Assembly: GCF_009696175.1 (NCBI RefSeq)
Contig: NZ_VUMM01000010.1
Span: 1-57,303, forward strand
From: Floccifex porci
Lineage (GTDB): Bacteria > Bacillota_I > Bacilli_A > Erysipelotrichales > Erysipelotrichaceae
Direction of reading: 5' to 3'
Length of the DNA: 57,303 nt
The notes beneath the pieces were generated by a model that was given only the letters and a program-made list of their open reading frames with translations, had not been told where the DNA came from and ran no database searches. Positions within the stretch are counted from its first letter, which is position 1. The number at the start of each line of letters is the position of its first letter. The position numbers and the translations under genes are program-made. Positions 8,519-18,064 of this stretch are shown here, piece after piece.

Positions 8519-9073
8519 CTATTTCCCACTCTGTACAGTTTTAAGCATAAGATCTATACTCTTTAAATCCAATCCAACTACATTGGAATAACTTCCTTTT
8601 ATAGAATCTACAAAATCACATTCCTGTATTCCATAAGAACCAGCTTTATCCATACATTTTCCTGATTCAACATATTTCAGGATTTCTTCTATTGATAATT
8701 TTCGAAAAGTTACTTCAGTGGTTACAACTTTATTTTGCATCATTTCCTTATAAAGGACACACATACCTGTTTTTACTTCATGTGTATGACCTGATAATTG
8801 TTTCAGACAGGATATGGCTTCTTCTTTACTGGAAGGTTTTCCTAATATTTTATTCTGGTATACCACAATGGTATCGGCCGATACAATACAGTCATTGGGA
8901 TACTTCTTTAAAACATCTTTTCCTTTTTGAATGGCTACCTCTATTAAAGCAGAATCCAGATCCTTTGATAAATCAAATTTTTCTTCCTTTAAAGAAGGAC
9001 AGATTATAAATTCATAACCAAGAGAAGTTAGTAGTTCTTTCCTTCTTGGAGATTGAGAAGCTAAAACAATCAT
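8519..9073 (-). CDS. maf: Maf-like nucleotide pyrophosphatase
   Basis: A 184-residue Maf family protein; relatives hydrolyse dTTP/UTP or modified nucleotides and influence septum formation. ASQSPRRKELL at residues 5-15 is the Maf signature, and SADTIV near 65 holds the catalytic Asp. KAGSYGIQ near the C-terminus is also conserved. It overlaps the preceding DUF1461 gene by 4 bases (ATGA), so it is the last gene of the thrC-thrB run. Confidence 0.92.
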   Translation of the reverse strand: MIVLASQSPRRKELLTSLGYEFIICPSLKEEKFDLSKDLDSALIEVAIQKGKDVLKKYPNDCIVSADTIVVYQNKILGKPSSKEEAISCLKQLSGHTHEVKTGMCVLYKEMMQNKVVTTEVTFRKLSIEEILKYVESGKCMDKAGSYGIQECDFVDSIKGSYSNVVGLDLKSIDLMLKTVQSGK

Positions 9074-9747
9074 GAGTTTTCAAATCCAATCGGCGCTTTT
9101 TTAATCTGGTAATAAATTGAAAAAATAGTTAAAGGAACGATGAATAAAATCAGATAAAATACAATGGCAAATACCAGCTGATTAAAAATGATTTCTGGAA
9201 GCATATTGATCATAAAACTGGTTCTTGGATCCAGTAACCATAGATCATTTGTGAACAGAAGGGTATGAAGCCAATTCCAGAAACTGGTAAAATCGGTAAA
9301 GATCCAGATTCCAAAAAAGGAAAGAAGCATCAAGACGGTATACAGTACACGAAGAAATCCTCTGGTCAGAAAGGATAGATAACGTTTTTCAAACAATAAA
9401 AAGTAAAATAATATTCCCATAGCTGCTCCAATGGAAACATACATTACTTTTAAAGCCTTCTGATATAGATTCTTAACATCTACCATGTGTGCTTTTTCTC
9501 TGTCATTAAATACTTCCTGTTCATCTATATATACAACAATATCATCTCGATTATCTTCAATATAATCCAGTAATACATGAATTGACTGGTTCAGATCTTC
9601 AGAAGAAACATGTAAGGTATCATAAAAATCATATTTTTCATAACGTTTTTCATAAAAAGATGGATCTAAGGCGATGCTTTTAATACCAGATACAACACAA
9701 ATAATTATTAAACAGATATTGAACAAATAAGCTAAAAAGGATTTCAT
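9070..9747 (-). CDS. DUF1461 (TIGR01906) integral membrane protein
   Basis: A 225-residue protein with an N-terminal membrane helix, an extracytoplasmic segment and three or four further helices. The segment VFNDREKAHMVDVK near residues 80-95 is the most conserved part of the family. Its function is unknown. The stop of the upstream ACT-domain gene and the start of this gene share one base, so translation is probably coupled. Nothing in the sequence links it directly to threonine synthesis beyond its place in the operon. Confidence 0.85.
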   Translation of the reverse strand: MKSFLAYLFNICLIIICVVSGIKSIALDPSFYEKRYEKYDFYDTLHVSSEDLNQSIHVLLDYIEDNRDDIVVYIDEQEVFNDREKAHMVDVKNLYQKALKVMYVSIGAAMGILFYFLLFEKRYLSFLTRGFLRVLYTVLMLLSFFGIWIFTDFTSFWNWLHTLLFTNDLWLLDPRTSFMINMLPEIIFNQLVFAIVFYLILFIVPLTIFSIYYQIKKAPIGFENS

Positions 9748-10181
9748 TATTCAACCGCCACAAGATCTGCTTTTTCAACCATCGGTAATTCTTCCAGAAG
9801 GTTTAATAAGACTTGTATAGATATTTCCATTTCCGCAACATCCAGTGTAAATGAAACATTATGAACTCCATTAATAGGTATGGTCTGATTAATGGCTAAA
9901 ATATTAATTTGCTGGCTGGATAATAAATTAATAACTTTGGATAAAGAGCCGGTTTCCGATCTTAAAATCATCGAAATGACCGCTTTTCTTCTGGATTGTT
10001 CCTGATCAAAAGAAAAAACAGTATCTTTGTATTTATAATACGTTCCTCTTGAAATGCCTACCATTTTCACCGCTTCAGAAATCCGTTTGACTTTTCCCTT
10101 TTGAAGTAAAGATCGAGCTTCAATCACTTTTTCCAGTACTTCGGGCAAGATTTCCGATGAAACTACATAAAATTTACTCAT
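9747..10181 (-). CDS. UPF0735-type ACT domain protein
   Basis: A 144-residue protein: an N-terminal helical part with VKMVGISRGTYYKYKD, which looks like a helix-turn-helix, then an ACT amino-acid-binding domain (about residues 65-144). This layout matches the UPF0735/PheB-like family. ACT domains bind amino acids, so a sensor or regulator of the surrounding threonine genes is a reasonable inference but untested. The ATG at 10181 is chosen; TTG and GTG codons 6 and 9 bases upstream are also close to the AAGGAG and cannot be excluded. It overlaps the end of thrB. Confidence 0.85.
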   Translation of the reverse strand: MSKFYVVSSEILPEVLEKVIEARSLLQKGKVKRISEAVKMVGISRGTYYKYKDTVFSFDQEQSRRKAVISMILRSETGSLSKVINLLSSQQINILAINQTIPINGVHNVSFTLDVAEMEISIQVLLNLLEELPMVEKADLVAVE

Positions 10182-11046
10182 AATCAACACTTACTCCTTT
10201 CTGATCAATGGTCACAAAATGACATTGGATATTTGGATAGTTTTCTTTCATCCATAAATATAAATTTCTAATATTTTCCTCTTTAATGGATATGGCCATC
10301 ATTGTGGGCCCTGAACCAGATATCCACATTGGAAAATTCCTTTCAAAACAATACTGATGAATATCATCGTATTCTTTAATTAACTGACGACGATAAGGTT
10401 CATGTAAATAATCCATACAGCTTGCCAACAGTTTATCTTCATCTTTATTCTGCAAAGCCTGCATAAAAGTCAAAGCATGAGCAACCTGTAAACAGGCTTT
10501 ATCATGCTCAATACTGGACGGAATGACTTTTCGAGCTTTCTTTGTATTTACCTGATAATCTGGCATCATAACCAGTCCGTGCCATCCATGACAGGAAACA
10601 ATCGTTGAAATCACTTTGTCTTTATAGAAGTAACTGATACTGGCCTGTCCTAAGATAGCAGGTGCCACATTGTCTGGATGACCTTCCAGTTGTGTTGCCA
10701 GTGTGACCATACTCTGTAAATCCAGATTGGCTTCAAACCAGGCATTTGCTCCTGCAATTCCTGCCACTAAGCAGCTTGCAGAACTTCCCAATCCACTGGA
10801 AACAGGAATCTGGGCATCAATATGAAGATGAAAAGATGGAAAATCCACCTTTAAATATTGACACACTCTTTTAAAAGCCACGACAACTAAATTGTCTTCA
10901 TTCTGAAATTGTGGATCACATCCAGTAATTTCTAAAGCATCACTTTTTTCAAACGTAAAATGATTGTATAAATCCAATGCCAGTCCCAGACAATCGTATC
11001 CAATGCACAGATTGGCACTGGTTGCTGGAACATGGACTTTAATCAT
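10174..11046 (-). CDS. thrB: Homoserine kinase
   Basis: A 290-residue GHMP kinase that phosphorylates homoserine. PATSANLCIGYD at the N-terminus and the ATP loop PVSSGLGSSASC near residue 85 are diagnostic. The C-terminal ISGSGPTMMAI is the third GHMP motif. The ATG at 11046 sits 9 bases after GGAGG; the longer in-frame start reads through the end of thrC. It overlaps thrC by 8 bases, so the two are cotranscribed and feed each other: O-phosphohomoserine made here is the substrate of threonine synthase. Confidence 0.95.
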   Translation of the reverse strand: MIKVHVPATSANLCIGYDCLGLALDLYNHFTFEKSDALEITGCDPQFQNEDNLVVVAFKRVCQYLKVDFPSFHLHIDAQIPVSSGLGSSASCLVAGIAGANAWFEANLDLQSMVTLATQLEGHPDNVAPAILGQASISYFYKDKVISTIVSCHGWHGLVMMPDYQVNTKKARKVIPSSIEHDKACLQVAHALTFMQALQNKDEDKLLASCMDYLHEPYRRQLIKEYDDIHQYCFERNFPMWISGSGPTMMAISIKEENIRNLYLWMKENYPNIQCHFVTIDQKGVSVDYE

Positions 11047-12514
11047 GGAAACATGCCTCCATTGCCTGAGAGACAACCTCTTTCATTTCTTCAATTTCAA
11101 TGACATCCGTATGAAGGATTGGCAGTTTTTCCAGTTCATTTAATCCTTTTGGAATTGGATCGCTGCATACTTTTGATAATTCTTTCATCGCTTCCAGTTC
11201 ATCTTTGACCTGAATTCCTAATGCATCCAAGACATCAATGCTAAACTTATAAGGAGAAGCAGTTGATAAAGATACAATAGGAGATTCATCGCTATTCTGT
11301 GCCACACTATAACCAATTGCTGTATGTGGATCCAGTACCACTTTTGTCTGTTCATATACATCTAAAATAACACGTTTGGTTTCTGTATCATTCACATATC
11401 CACATCCAAATAAGTCCTGAATCTTTGATAACATATCCTCAGGAATCTGATATTTTCCTGTTTCTTTTAAATCATCCATACATTTCTTAACAAAAGCAGT
11501 ATCTTTTCCTGACATATAATATAATAATCGCTCTAAATTGGATGAAATTAAAATATCCATACTAGGAGAGATAGTTTGAATAAAATCACGATTGCGATCA
11601 TAAATTCCTGTAGATAAAAAGTCTGTTAAAACATGATTGGCATTGCTTGCAACATAGAATTTTTCTACTGGCAATCCCATCAAATACCCATAATAACCTG
11701 CTAAAACATCCCCAAAGTTCCCTGTTGGAACACTGAAAGATACTTTCTCTCCTATCTGAATCATTCCCTGATTTACAAGATATTTGTAACTTTCAAAATA
11801 GTAGACGATCTGTGGAATCAATCGTCCAATATTAATTGAATTGGCACTTGTTAATAAAATCTGTTTTGATTTTGCGATACCATTCATTTCATCATCTAAG
11901 AATAATTTTTTAACCTGACTTTGCGCATCATCAAAATTTCCTTTTACCGCATATACTTTTACATTCTTTCCTTTTTGCGTAGCCATCTGACGATATTGAA
12001 TCTGTGAGACTTTCTGATGTGGATAGAATACAACAATTCCAATGTCTTTTACATCCTGGAATCCACATAAAGCTGCCTTTCCCGTATCTCCTGAAGTAGC
12101 TGTTAAAATTAAAGCTTTCTGATTTGTACTCTGTAATGCTTTCTGCATCAATTGAGGAAGAAGTGTCAAAGCAACATCTTTAAAAGCACTGGTAGGTCCA
12201 TGGAATAATTCTAAAACATAAACATCATCTACTTTTTTGATCGGTGTTATATCTTCTGTATCAAAAGAATTTGTATATGCATTGTGAATACATTCTCTTA
12301 ATTCTTCTTCAGAAAAATCTGGTAATAATTCTTTTAGAATCATATATGCATTTTCCTGATAGCTCTGTTTACATACTTTATTTAAATCAATTTTGACAGA
12401 ATCCAGTTCAGGCCAAACAAATAAGCCTCCATCACTTGAAATCCCTTCCAAAATTGCTTCTTTACTACTTAATTTTTTGTTTTCGTCGCGTGTTGAAACA
12501 TATACTTTATTCAT
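11039..12514 (-). CDS. thrC: Threonine synthase
   Basis: A 491-residue pyridoxal-phosphate enzyme converting O-phosphohomoserine to threonine. The N-terminus (VSTRDENKKLSSKEAILEG) is typical of the long bacterial/yeast-type ThrC. FHGPTSAFKDVAL near residue 105 contains the PLP-binding lysine, and ATSGDTGKAAL near 140 binds the phosphate of the cofactor. CAAGGAGGA precedes the ATG at 12514. It is the first gene of the leftward arm of the divergon. Confidence 0.95.
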   Translation of the reverse strand: MNKVYVSTRDENKKLSSKEAILEGISSDGGLFVWPELDSVKIDLNKVCKQSYQENAYMILKELLPDFSEEELRECIHNAYTNSFDTEDITPIKKVDDVYVLELFHGPTSAFKDVALTLLPQLMQKALQSTNQKALILTATSGDTGKAALCGFQDVKDIGIVVFYPHQKVSQIQYRQMATQKGKNVKVYAVKGNFDDAQSQVKKLFLDDEMNGIAKSKQILLTSANSINIGRLIPQIVYYFESYKYLVNQGMIQIGEKVSFSVPTGNFGDVLAGYYGYLMGLPVEKFYVASNANHVLTDFLSTGIYDRNRDFIQTISPSMDILISSNLERLLYYMSGKDTAFVKKCMDDLKETGKYQIPEDMLSKIQDLFGCGYVNDTETKRVILDVYEQTKVVLDPHTAIGYSVAQNSDESPIVSLSTASPYKFSIDVLDALGIQVKDELEAMKELSKVCSDPIPKGLNELEKLPILHTDVIEIEEMKEVVSQAMEACFHD

Positions 12515-12544
12515 AAAAGTCCTCCTTGAAAAACTACATATCCT

Positions 12545-12573
12545 ATGATACAATGTTCACGTTTTAAAAACAA
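12545..12573 (-). promoter_or_regulatory. thrC: Promoter of thrC
   Basis: On the minus strand TTGTTT (12573-12568), 17-bp spacer, TATCAT (12550-12545). A small palindrome AAAAACA-AG-TGTTTTT (12566-12581) overlaps the -35 and could be an operator shared with the divergent hom gene. The whole region between start codons is only 92 bp, so no T-box or long leader fits. Confidence 0.5.
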
Positions 12574-12606
12574 GTGTTTTTTGTAAGTCTACAAGGGAGG
12601 AATGTT

Positions 12607-13761
12607 ATGAATATTGCGATTTTAGGTTTTGGAACAATCGGAAGTGGTGTCTATGAAATCGTCAATCAGATACAGGCTGAAGAGCTAAAAGATTGTAAAG
12701 TAACAAAGATATTAGATTTACCACAAAACAAAGATAAATTAGATATCATTGTTTGTGATATTAATGACATAACAGAAGATGAGTCCATTGATCTGGTTGT
12801 AGAAACAATGGGAGGAATTCATCCTGCTTATGAATTTATACAGAATTGTTTACAGCATAAAAAACATGTTGTTACAGCCAATAAAGCGGTTGTAGCTGCT
12901 CATATGAGTGATTTTCTTAAAAGTGCAAAAGAAAATGGCGTTCAATTTCGTTTTGAAGCCAGTACCGGTGGAGGAATTCCATGGCTAGCCAGCATTCAGA
13001 AAGCGAAACGAATTGACGAAATATCTTCCTTTTATGGTATCTTTAATGGAACAACAAATTATATTTTAGATTCTATGAATACTTTAAATGAAGAATTTGA
13101 AACAGCTTTAAAAAAGGCCCAGCAACTAGGATATGCAGAAGCCAATCCAAGTGCAGATATTGATGGATATGATGTACAGAACAAAGTAACGATATCTGCC
13201 GCTTTAGCTTTTGATTCAAAAATTGATATGAAGGATTTTCCATGTTTTTCTATGGCAAATATCACATATGAAGACATTCAATATTTAAAAAGTCATCATC
13301 AGATGATCAAATATATTGGACAGGCAATCAAAAAAGAAAATATGTATGAAGCTTTTGTCATGCCTATGGTATTTGCTTCCAATTCATTAGAAGCCAATAT
13401 ACCATCTAACTTTAATATTGTGACTTTAAATGGAAATACCATTGGAGAATTAAAATTTTATGGCCAGGGTGCTGGTAAATTACCAACCGCTAATGCTATA
13501 GTAGAAGATATCCTTGATATAAAGAATCAGATTTCATATGGAAAAGTTTCTTTAGATAAAAAACTTTCTTACTGTAATACTTTATTAAAGGAAAAATATT
13601 TAATTCGTACAAATTGTCCAATTGAAAATGAATGGATTGATTCAGTTGAATGTAAAGGAGCCAATTATTACATCACAACAAAAGCCATTTCGACAAAAGA
13701 TTTTATGAAGCTTGTAAATTCCATTTCAGATCAAAAGGCAATGATTGCGAAATATATGTAA
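12607..13761 (+). CDS. hom: Homoserine dehydrogenase
   Basis: A 384-residue enzyme that reduces aspartate semialdehyde to homoserine. GFGTIGSGV at residues 6-14 is the nucleotide-binding loop, and GIFNGTTNYIL and GYAEANPSADIDGYD form the catalytic and substrate region. The C-terminus after about residue 310 is short compared with enzymes carrying a full ACT domain, so threonine feedback may be reduced or different. GGGAGG lies 6 bases before the ATG at 12607. It opens the rightward arm hom-aspartate kinase-asd. Confidence 0.94.
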   Translation: MNIAILGFGTIGSGVYEIVNQIQAEELKDCKVTKILDLPQNKDKLDIIVCDINDITEDESIDLVVETMGGIHPAYEFIQNCLQHKKHVVTANKAVVAAHMSDFLKSAKENGVQFRFEASTGGGIPWLASIQKAKRIDEISSFYGIFNGTTNYILDSMNTLNEEFETALKKAQQLGYAEANPSADIDGYDVQNKVTISAALAFDSKIDMKDFPCFSMANITYEDIQYLKSHHQMIKYIGQAIKKENMYEAFVMPMVFASNSLEANIPSNFNIVTLNGNTIGELKFYGQGAGKLPTANAIVEDILDIKNQISYGKVSLDKKLSYCNTLLKEKYLIRTNCPIENEWIDSVECKGANYYITTKAISTKDFMKLVNSISDQKAMIAKYM

Positions 13762-13776
13762 AAGGAAGAAATCGAT

Positions 13777-15087
13777 ATGTTAAAAATCACAAAATTTGGA
13801 GGAAGCAGTGTTGCCAATTCAGCACAATTTAAAAAAGTAAAGGATATTGTATTATCGGATCCATCTCGTCGATATGTAGTTGTATCGGCTCCAGGAAGAA
13901 GAAATTCATCTGATAGTAAGATTACCGATCTGCTTTATTTATTAGATGCCCATCGTCAATATCATGTAGATGCAAGCAATGTATTTAAATTAATCAAACA
14001 GCGATTTATGGACATCAAAAACGAATTAGGCTTAAAACAGCCAATTGAAAAAGAATTGGATGCCATGTATACAAATTTAAACCAGATGACACAAGATGAA
14101 ATTGTATCTCGTGGTGAATATTTTTGTGCTAAGTTAATGGCTGAATATTTAGGATATGCATTTGTAGATGCCAAAGATGTTATCCGTTTCCATTTAGATA
14201 AAACCATTAACTGGGAAGTGACCACTCAGAAATTAAACGCAAAATGTGCTCAATACGAACATTTTGTATTTCCTGGATTTTATGGAACCAATTCCAGTGG
14301 ACAGATTCAGGTTTTCTCAAGAGGTGGTGGAGACATTACTGGATCCATTCTGGCAAAATGCCTGGAAGCCGATGAATATGAAAACTGGACCGATGTATCT
14401 GGCTTTCTGATGGCTGATCCTCGTATTGTTGAAAATCCAGAACAGATTAAATATATTACATATACAGAATTGCGTGAATTGTCTTATATGGGAGCCAGTG
14501 TTCTTCATGAAGAAGCAATTTTTCCAGTAAAAGAAAAAAATATTCCAATTCATATTTTAAATACTAATCGTCCACAGGATTTCGGTACTTATATTCAGGA
14601 AACAAAAACAAAAAATCATTTCCCAATTACCGGAATTGCTGGAAAAAAAGACTTTGTTTCGATTTATATTTATAAAAAACATATGTCAAATGAAGTTGGT
14701 TTTATTCGTAGAGCCTTATCCATTCTGGAATCTTATAATGTAAGCATTGAACACATTCCTAGTGGTATTGATTCATTTAGTATTGTGGTAGAGAAAAAAG
14801 AAGTTGAAAACAGCTTATATGAAATTTTAGCTCGTTTTAAAGCAGAATTAAAACCAGATGATCTATCCATTCAGGATGACCTGGCTTTAATTTCAACTGT
14901 TGGACAGAACATGTCTGATAAACCAGGTACTTCTGGGCGTCTTTTCTCTGCTTTAGGAAAAGAAAATATCAATATCCGCATGATTGCTCAATCCAGCAGT
15001 GAAATCAATATTACGGTAGGAGTTAAGAAAAAAGATTTTGAAAGAACAATTAAGGCAATTTACAGTGCCTTTGTCAATGAGGAGTAA
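13777..15087 (+). CDS. Aspartate kinase
   Basis: A 436-residue monofunctional aspartate kinase. KFGGSSVA at residues 6-13 is the kinase signature. SRGEYFCAKLMAEYL and the FSRGGGDITGS segment form the catalytic core. The C-terminal third has two ACT domains (about 305-370 and 375-436) for feedback by lysine or threonine; which effector acts cannot be told by eye. It is 15 bases after hom and 3 bases before asd, and with them covers aspartate to homoserine. Confidence 0.94.
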   Translation: MLKITKFGGSSVANSAQFKKVKDIVLSDPSRRYVVVSAPGRRNSSDSKITDLLYLLDAHRQYHVDASNVFKLIKQRFMDIKNELGLKQPIEKELDAMYTNLNQMTQDEIVSRGEYFCAKLMAEYLGYAFVDAKDVIRFHLDKTINWEVTTQKLNAKCAQYEHFVFPGFYGTNSSGQIQVFSRGGGDITGSILAKCLEADEYENWTDVSGFLMADPRIVENPEQIKYITYTELRELSYMGASVLHEEAIFPVKEKNIPIHILNTNRPQDFGTYIQETKTKNHFPITGIAGKKDFVSIYIYKKHMSNEVGFIRRALSILESYNVSIEHIPSGIDSFSIVVEKKEVENSLYEILARFKAELKPDDLSIQDDLALISTVGQNMSDKPGTSGRLFSALGKENINIRMIAQSSSEINITVGVKKKDFERTIKAIYSAFVNEE

Positions 15088-15090
15088 AAT

Positions 15091-16086
15091 ATGGAAAAGA
15101 AATTAACAATCGCAATCGTTGGAGCCACTGGTGCAGTAGGTCAGCAAATGCTTCAATGTTTAGAAGAAAGACAATTTGATGTCAATTTAAAATTACTGGC
15201 ATCCAGTCGTTCCGCTGGTAAAGTATTTACTTTTAACAATCAGAAAGTAACTGTAAAAGAATTAACAGAAAATAGTTTTGATGATGTAGATTATGCTCTG
15301 GGAGCTACTGAAAATGATCTGGCAAAAAAATGGATTCCATGGGCAAATGCTAAAGGAGTTGTTGTAGTGGATAATTCATCGGCTTTCCGTCTGGATGAAA
15401 ACGTTCCACTTGTCATTCCTGAAATCAATCCAGAAGATATTAAAAAACACAATGGAATTATTGCCAATCCAAACTGTGCAACGATCATCGCAATGGTTGC
15501 TTTACATGAACTTCACAAAGAATATCACATTAAACGTATGATCGTTTCCACTTATCAGGCAGTCAGTGGAGCGGGTGTAAAAGGGATTCAGGATCTGGAA
15601 AATCAGTTAAAAGATCCAGATGCTCCTTGTACAGCTTTCCCTTATCCAATTGCTTATAACTTAATTCCACAGATTGGTGATTTTGATGAAAATGGAATTT
15701 CAAAAGAAGAATGGAAAATGCAGAATGAAGCACGAAAAATGTGGCATCATCCAGATTTATTAGTCAACTGTACTTGTGTTCGTGTTCCTATTTTAAGATC
15801 TCATTCTGAATCGATCTTCATTGAATGTGAAAAAGAAGTAGATGTAAATCAGGCTCGTGAACTGATTTCAAAAGGACAGGGAACAATATTAAAAGACGAT
15901 CCACAAAACAAAGTCTATCCAATGCCATTGGATACAACAGATCAGGATCTTGTTTATGTAGGACGTATCCGTAAAGATTTAACCGATCCAACAGGTCGTT
16001 CATTGGCTCTATTCTGCTGTGGAGACCAGATTCGTAAAGGTGCAGCTACAAATGCCGTACAAATTCTAGAAAAGTTAATTCAATAA
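15091..16086 (+). CDS. asd: Aspartate-semialdehyde dehydrogenase
   Basis: A 331-residue enzyme that reduces aspartyl phosphate to the semialdehyde. GATGAVGQQML near residue 10 binds NADP, and NPNCATIIAM near residue 130 holds the catalytic Cys. The STYQAVSGAG segment near 152 is typical. GAGGAG precedes the ATG. It is the last gene of the rightward operon and is followed by a shared terminator. Confidence 0.95.
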   Translation: MEKKLTIAIVGATGAVGQQMLQCLEERQFDVNLKLLASSRSAGKVFTFNNQKVTVKELTENSFDDVDYALGATENDLAKKWIPWANAKGVVVVDNSSAFRLDENVPLVIPEINPEDIKKHNGIIANPNCATIIAMVALHELHKEYHIKRMIVSTYQAVSGAGVKGIQDLENQLKDPDAPCTAFPYPIAYNLIPQIGDFDENGISKEEWKMQNEARKMWHHPDLLVNCTCVRVPILRSHSESIFIECEKEVDVNQARELISKGQGTILKDDPQNKVYPMPLDTTDQDLVYVGRIRKDLTDPTGRSLALFCCGDQIRKGAATNAVQILEKLIQ

Positions 16087-16120
16087 AAAAAAAGCTCTAA
16101 AGATTTTTCTTTAGAGCTAA
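16083..16120. terminator. Bidirectional terminator between asd and rpoD
   Basis: AGCTCTAAAG (16093-16102) pairs with CTTTAGAGCT (16109-16118) around a 6-nt loop. A run of nine A on the left serves as the T-run for the minus strand (rpoD); the right side has AATTTTGATT for asd. Confidence 0.8.
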
Positions 16121-17361
16121 TTTTGATTATAGGAAGCCAGTTTATTTAAACGAGTTGGATGTTTTAATTTACGAATGGCTTTTGCTTCAATCTGACGAAT
16201 ACGTTCACGCGTAACACCAAATTTCTGTCCAACTTCTTCTAATGTCATAGGCTGTCCATTGTCCAATCCAAACCGCATACGAATTACATTTTCTTCTCTT
16301 TCCGTCAATGTAGATAATACTTCTCTTAAACTTTCTTTTAATTGTTCACGATAAGCATACTGTTCTGGAGAAATCGCATTTTTATCTTCCACAAAATCTC
16401 CCAATGTCGTATCCCCTTCGTCTCCAATTTGTGTTTCTAATGAAGTGGTATCAAAAGACATCAATTGAATTTCTCTTACCTTTTCCGCTGAAATATCGCC
16501 CATTTTTTCCGCAATTTCTTCAGCCAAAGGATCTCTTCCCAGTATCTGAACCATTTCCCTTTGAATACGCGTTAATTTATTCATTGTTTCAACCATATGA
16601 ACAGGAATACGAATGGTACGTGCCTGATCGGCTATTGCACGAGTAATACTCTGACGGATCCACCATGTCGCATAAGTTGAAAATTTAAATCCTTTTGTTG
16701 GATCAAATTTTTCTACCGCTTTAATAACCCCAATGTTTCCTTCCTGAATCAGATCCTGAAAATCCAATCCTCTTCCAGAATATTTTTTCGCAATGGAAAC
16801 AACTAGACGTAAATTCTTTTCAATCAATTCTTTTTCTGCATCTTCCCCTTTTAAAACCAAAGCTGCCAGTTCTTTTCTTTTTTCAATATCCGTTTCCGTT
16901 TCCAGTAAAACTTTTGCTTCTCTTCCCTCTTTGATCTGATTGGCTACAATAGTTTCTTCATCGGCTTTTAATAATTTTGATTCTCCAATGCTTTTTAAAT
17001 ATAATTTTACAGAATCCTGTACAGATCCTTTAAAGGAAGCTGCATATTCCTGTTCCATCTTAGAAATTTTTTCTTCATATAAATCTTCTTCGGATTCATT
17101 TTCTTCAAAATTAAAATCTTCATCCACTAAATCATCATCAAGATCTTCTACCATTAAATCTTCATCCTGGATATCATCTTCTTTTGAATTCAATAGTAAA
17201 TTGGTAATTTCATCTCTTTGATCATTTGTTAATTCAAGTTGTGAAATGGCTTGTATAAAATCCGATTGATCAATAGATTCATTTGAACTACTGGCACTTA
17301 ATAAAAAATCTTTTACTTCTTCAATTGATTCAAAGTAATGTGTTTTTAAGTTAATAGACAT
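16117..17361 (-). CDS. rpoD: RNA polymerase primary sigma factor RpoD/SigA
   Basis: A 414-residue housekeeping sigma factor. A very acidic stretch (about residues 55-95) follows region 1.1. Region 1.2 begins near [11 protein letters not shown], region 2 contains [17 protein letters not shown] for -10 recognition and melting, region 3 has [12 protein letters not shown], and region 4.2 ends with [20 protein letters not shown] for -35 binding. The start at 17361 follows GAGGGGAAA; an upstream in-frame ATG lacks a site. No primase gene is next to it, unlike the common dnaG-rpoD order. Confidence 0.96.
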   Translation of the reverse strand: MSINLKTHYFESIEEVKDFLLSASSSNESIDQSDFIQAISQLELTNDQRDEITNLLLNSKEDDIQDEDLMVEDLDDDLVDEDFNFEENESEEDLYEEKISKMEQEYAASFKGSVQDSVKLYLKSIGESKLLKADEETIVANQIKEGREAKVLLETETDIEKRKELAALVLKGEDAEKELIEKNLRLVVSIAKKYSGRGLDFQDLIQEGNIGVIKAVEKFDPTKGFKFSTYATWWIRQSITRAIADQARTIRIPVHMVETMNKLTRIQREMVQILGRDPLAEEIAEKMGDISAEKVREIQLMSFDTTSLETQIGDEGDTTLGDFVEDKNAISPEQYAYREQLKESLREVLSTLTEREENVIRMRFGLDNGQPMTLEEVGQKFGVTRERIRQIEAKAIRKLKHPTRLNKLASYNQN

Positions 17362-17499
17362 AGAATTTCCCCTCTTATCCAATTTCATTTTTTGAACAAA
17401 CATTTTGAAAATCGTTTTCTATATCATTTATATGATCTTATCCATAAATTGCCAAAAAACGTGATATTATTATAAACTACATCAAGGGTCTATTTCAAT

Positions 17500-17528
17500 A
17501 TAAAAAAAGAAATATCATAATGATATTC
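17500..17528 (-). terminator. Terminator of the DUF5684 gene
   Basis: AATATCA (17511-17517) pairs with TGATATT (17521-17527), followed on the minus strand by a T-run (17502-17508 are A). It overlaps the stop codon. Confidence 0.65.
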
Positions 17529-17979
17529 CCTGATCGTTTGCTCCAGCAGGTCCTGTATAATATGCATTTCCAAATCCGATAACAAGATAGCCTACAAATC
17601 GTAAGAAGAAAGTCAAAATTCCAAATAGAGTATCCATTCCAAAGGATTTAGATAAATAGATGCATACTTTAACTTCATAATAAATCAATAGAATGCTGAC
17701 AAGAACGGACAAAATTGTCATAAGAAAACCCGGATCTTCTCCACCAATTGCTTCAATAACCGATGAAACGACAGAAAATCCAAAATACAGCCAGAAATTA
17801 TGTGTATTCCAGCTGATTTTATATAATGTAAACGTATTATATACCGGAATCAATGATTTCCATCCTTCTTCTCCCGCTTTTGTGAACACTTTCCAACCAG
17901 CTACCATACTTAATAGAATAAGAGCCAGACGAATCATAAAAGCAACGCTTCCAAACAGAGCTGCTAATAATGTGATCAT
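17515..17979 (-). CDS. DUF5684 domain membrane protein
   Basis: A 154-residue protein with about four membrane helices. FTKAGEEGWKSLIPVYNTF at residues 31-49 is the recognisable core of DUF5684 (the W-x-x-[IL]-x-P-[IV]-Y-N segment). The protein ends in a short polar tail. Function is unknown; relatives are often near signal peptidase or envelope genes, but none is adjacent here. AAGGAAG lies before the ATG. Confidence 0.8.
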   Translation of the reverse strand: MITLLAALFGSVAFMIRLALILLSMVAGWKVFTKAGEEGWKSLIPVYNTFTLYKISWNTHNFWLYFGFSVVSSVIEAIGGEDPGFLMTILSVLVSILLIYYEVKVCIYLSKSFGMDTLFGILTFFLRFVGYLVIGFGNAYYTGPAGANDQGISL

Positions 17980-18064
17980 AGAACACTTCCTTTCTATCCA
18001 TCCATTATATTAAATTGCATAAAAAAAATCCATATGTTAAAATCTTAAACATGAGGTGATAACA

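Noticed and set aside
12515-12606. T-box or other amino-acid leader for the threonine genes
   Set aside because: The gap is only 92 bp and lacks the T-box core and a terminator.
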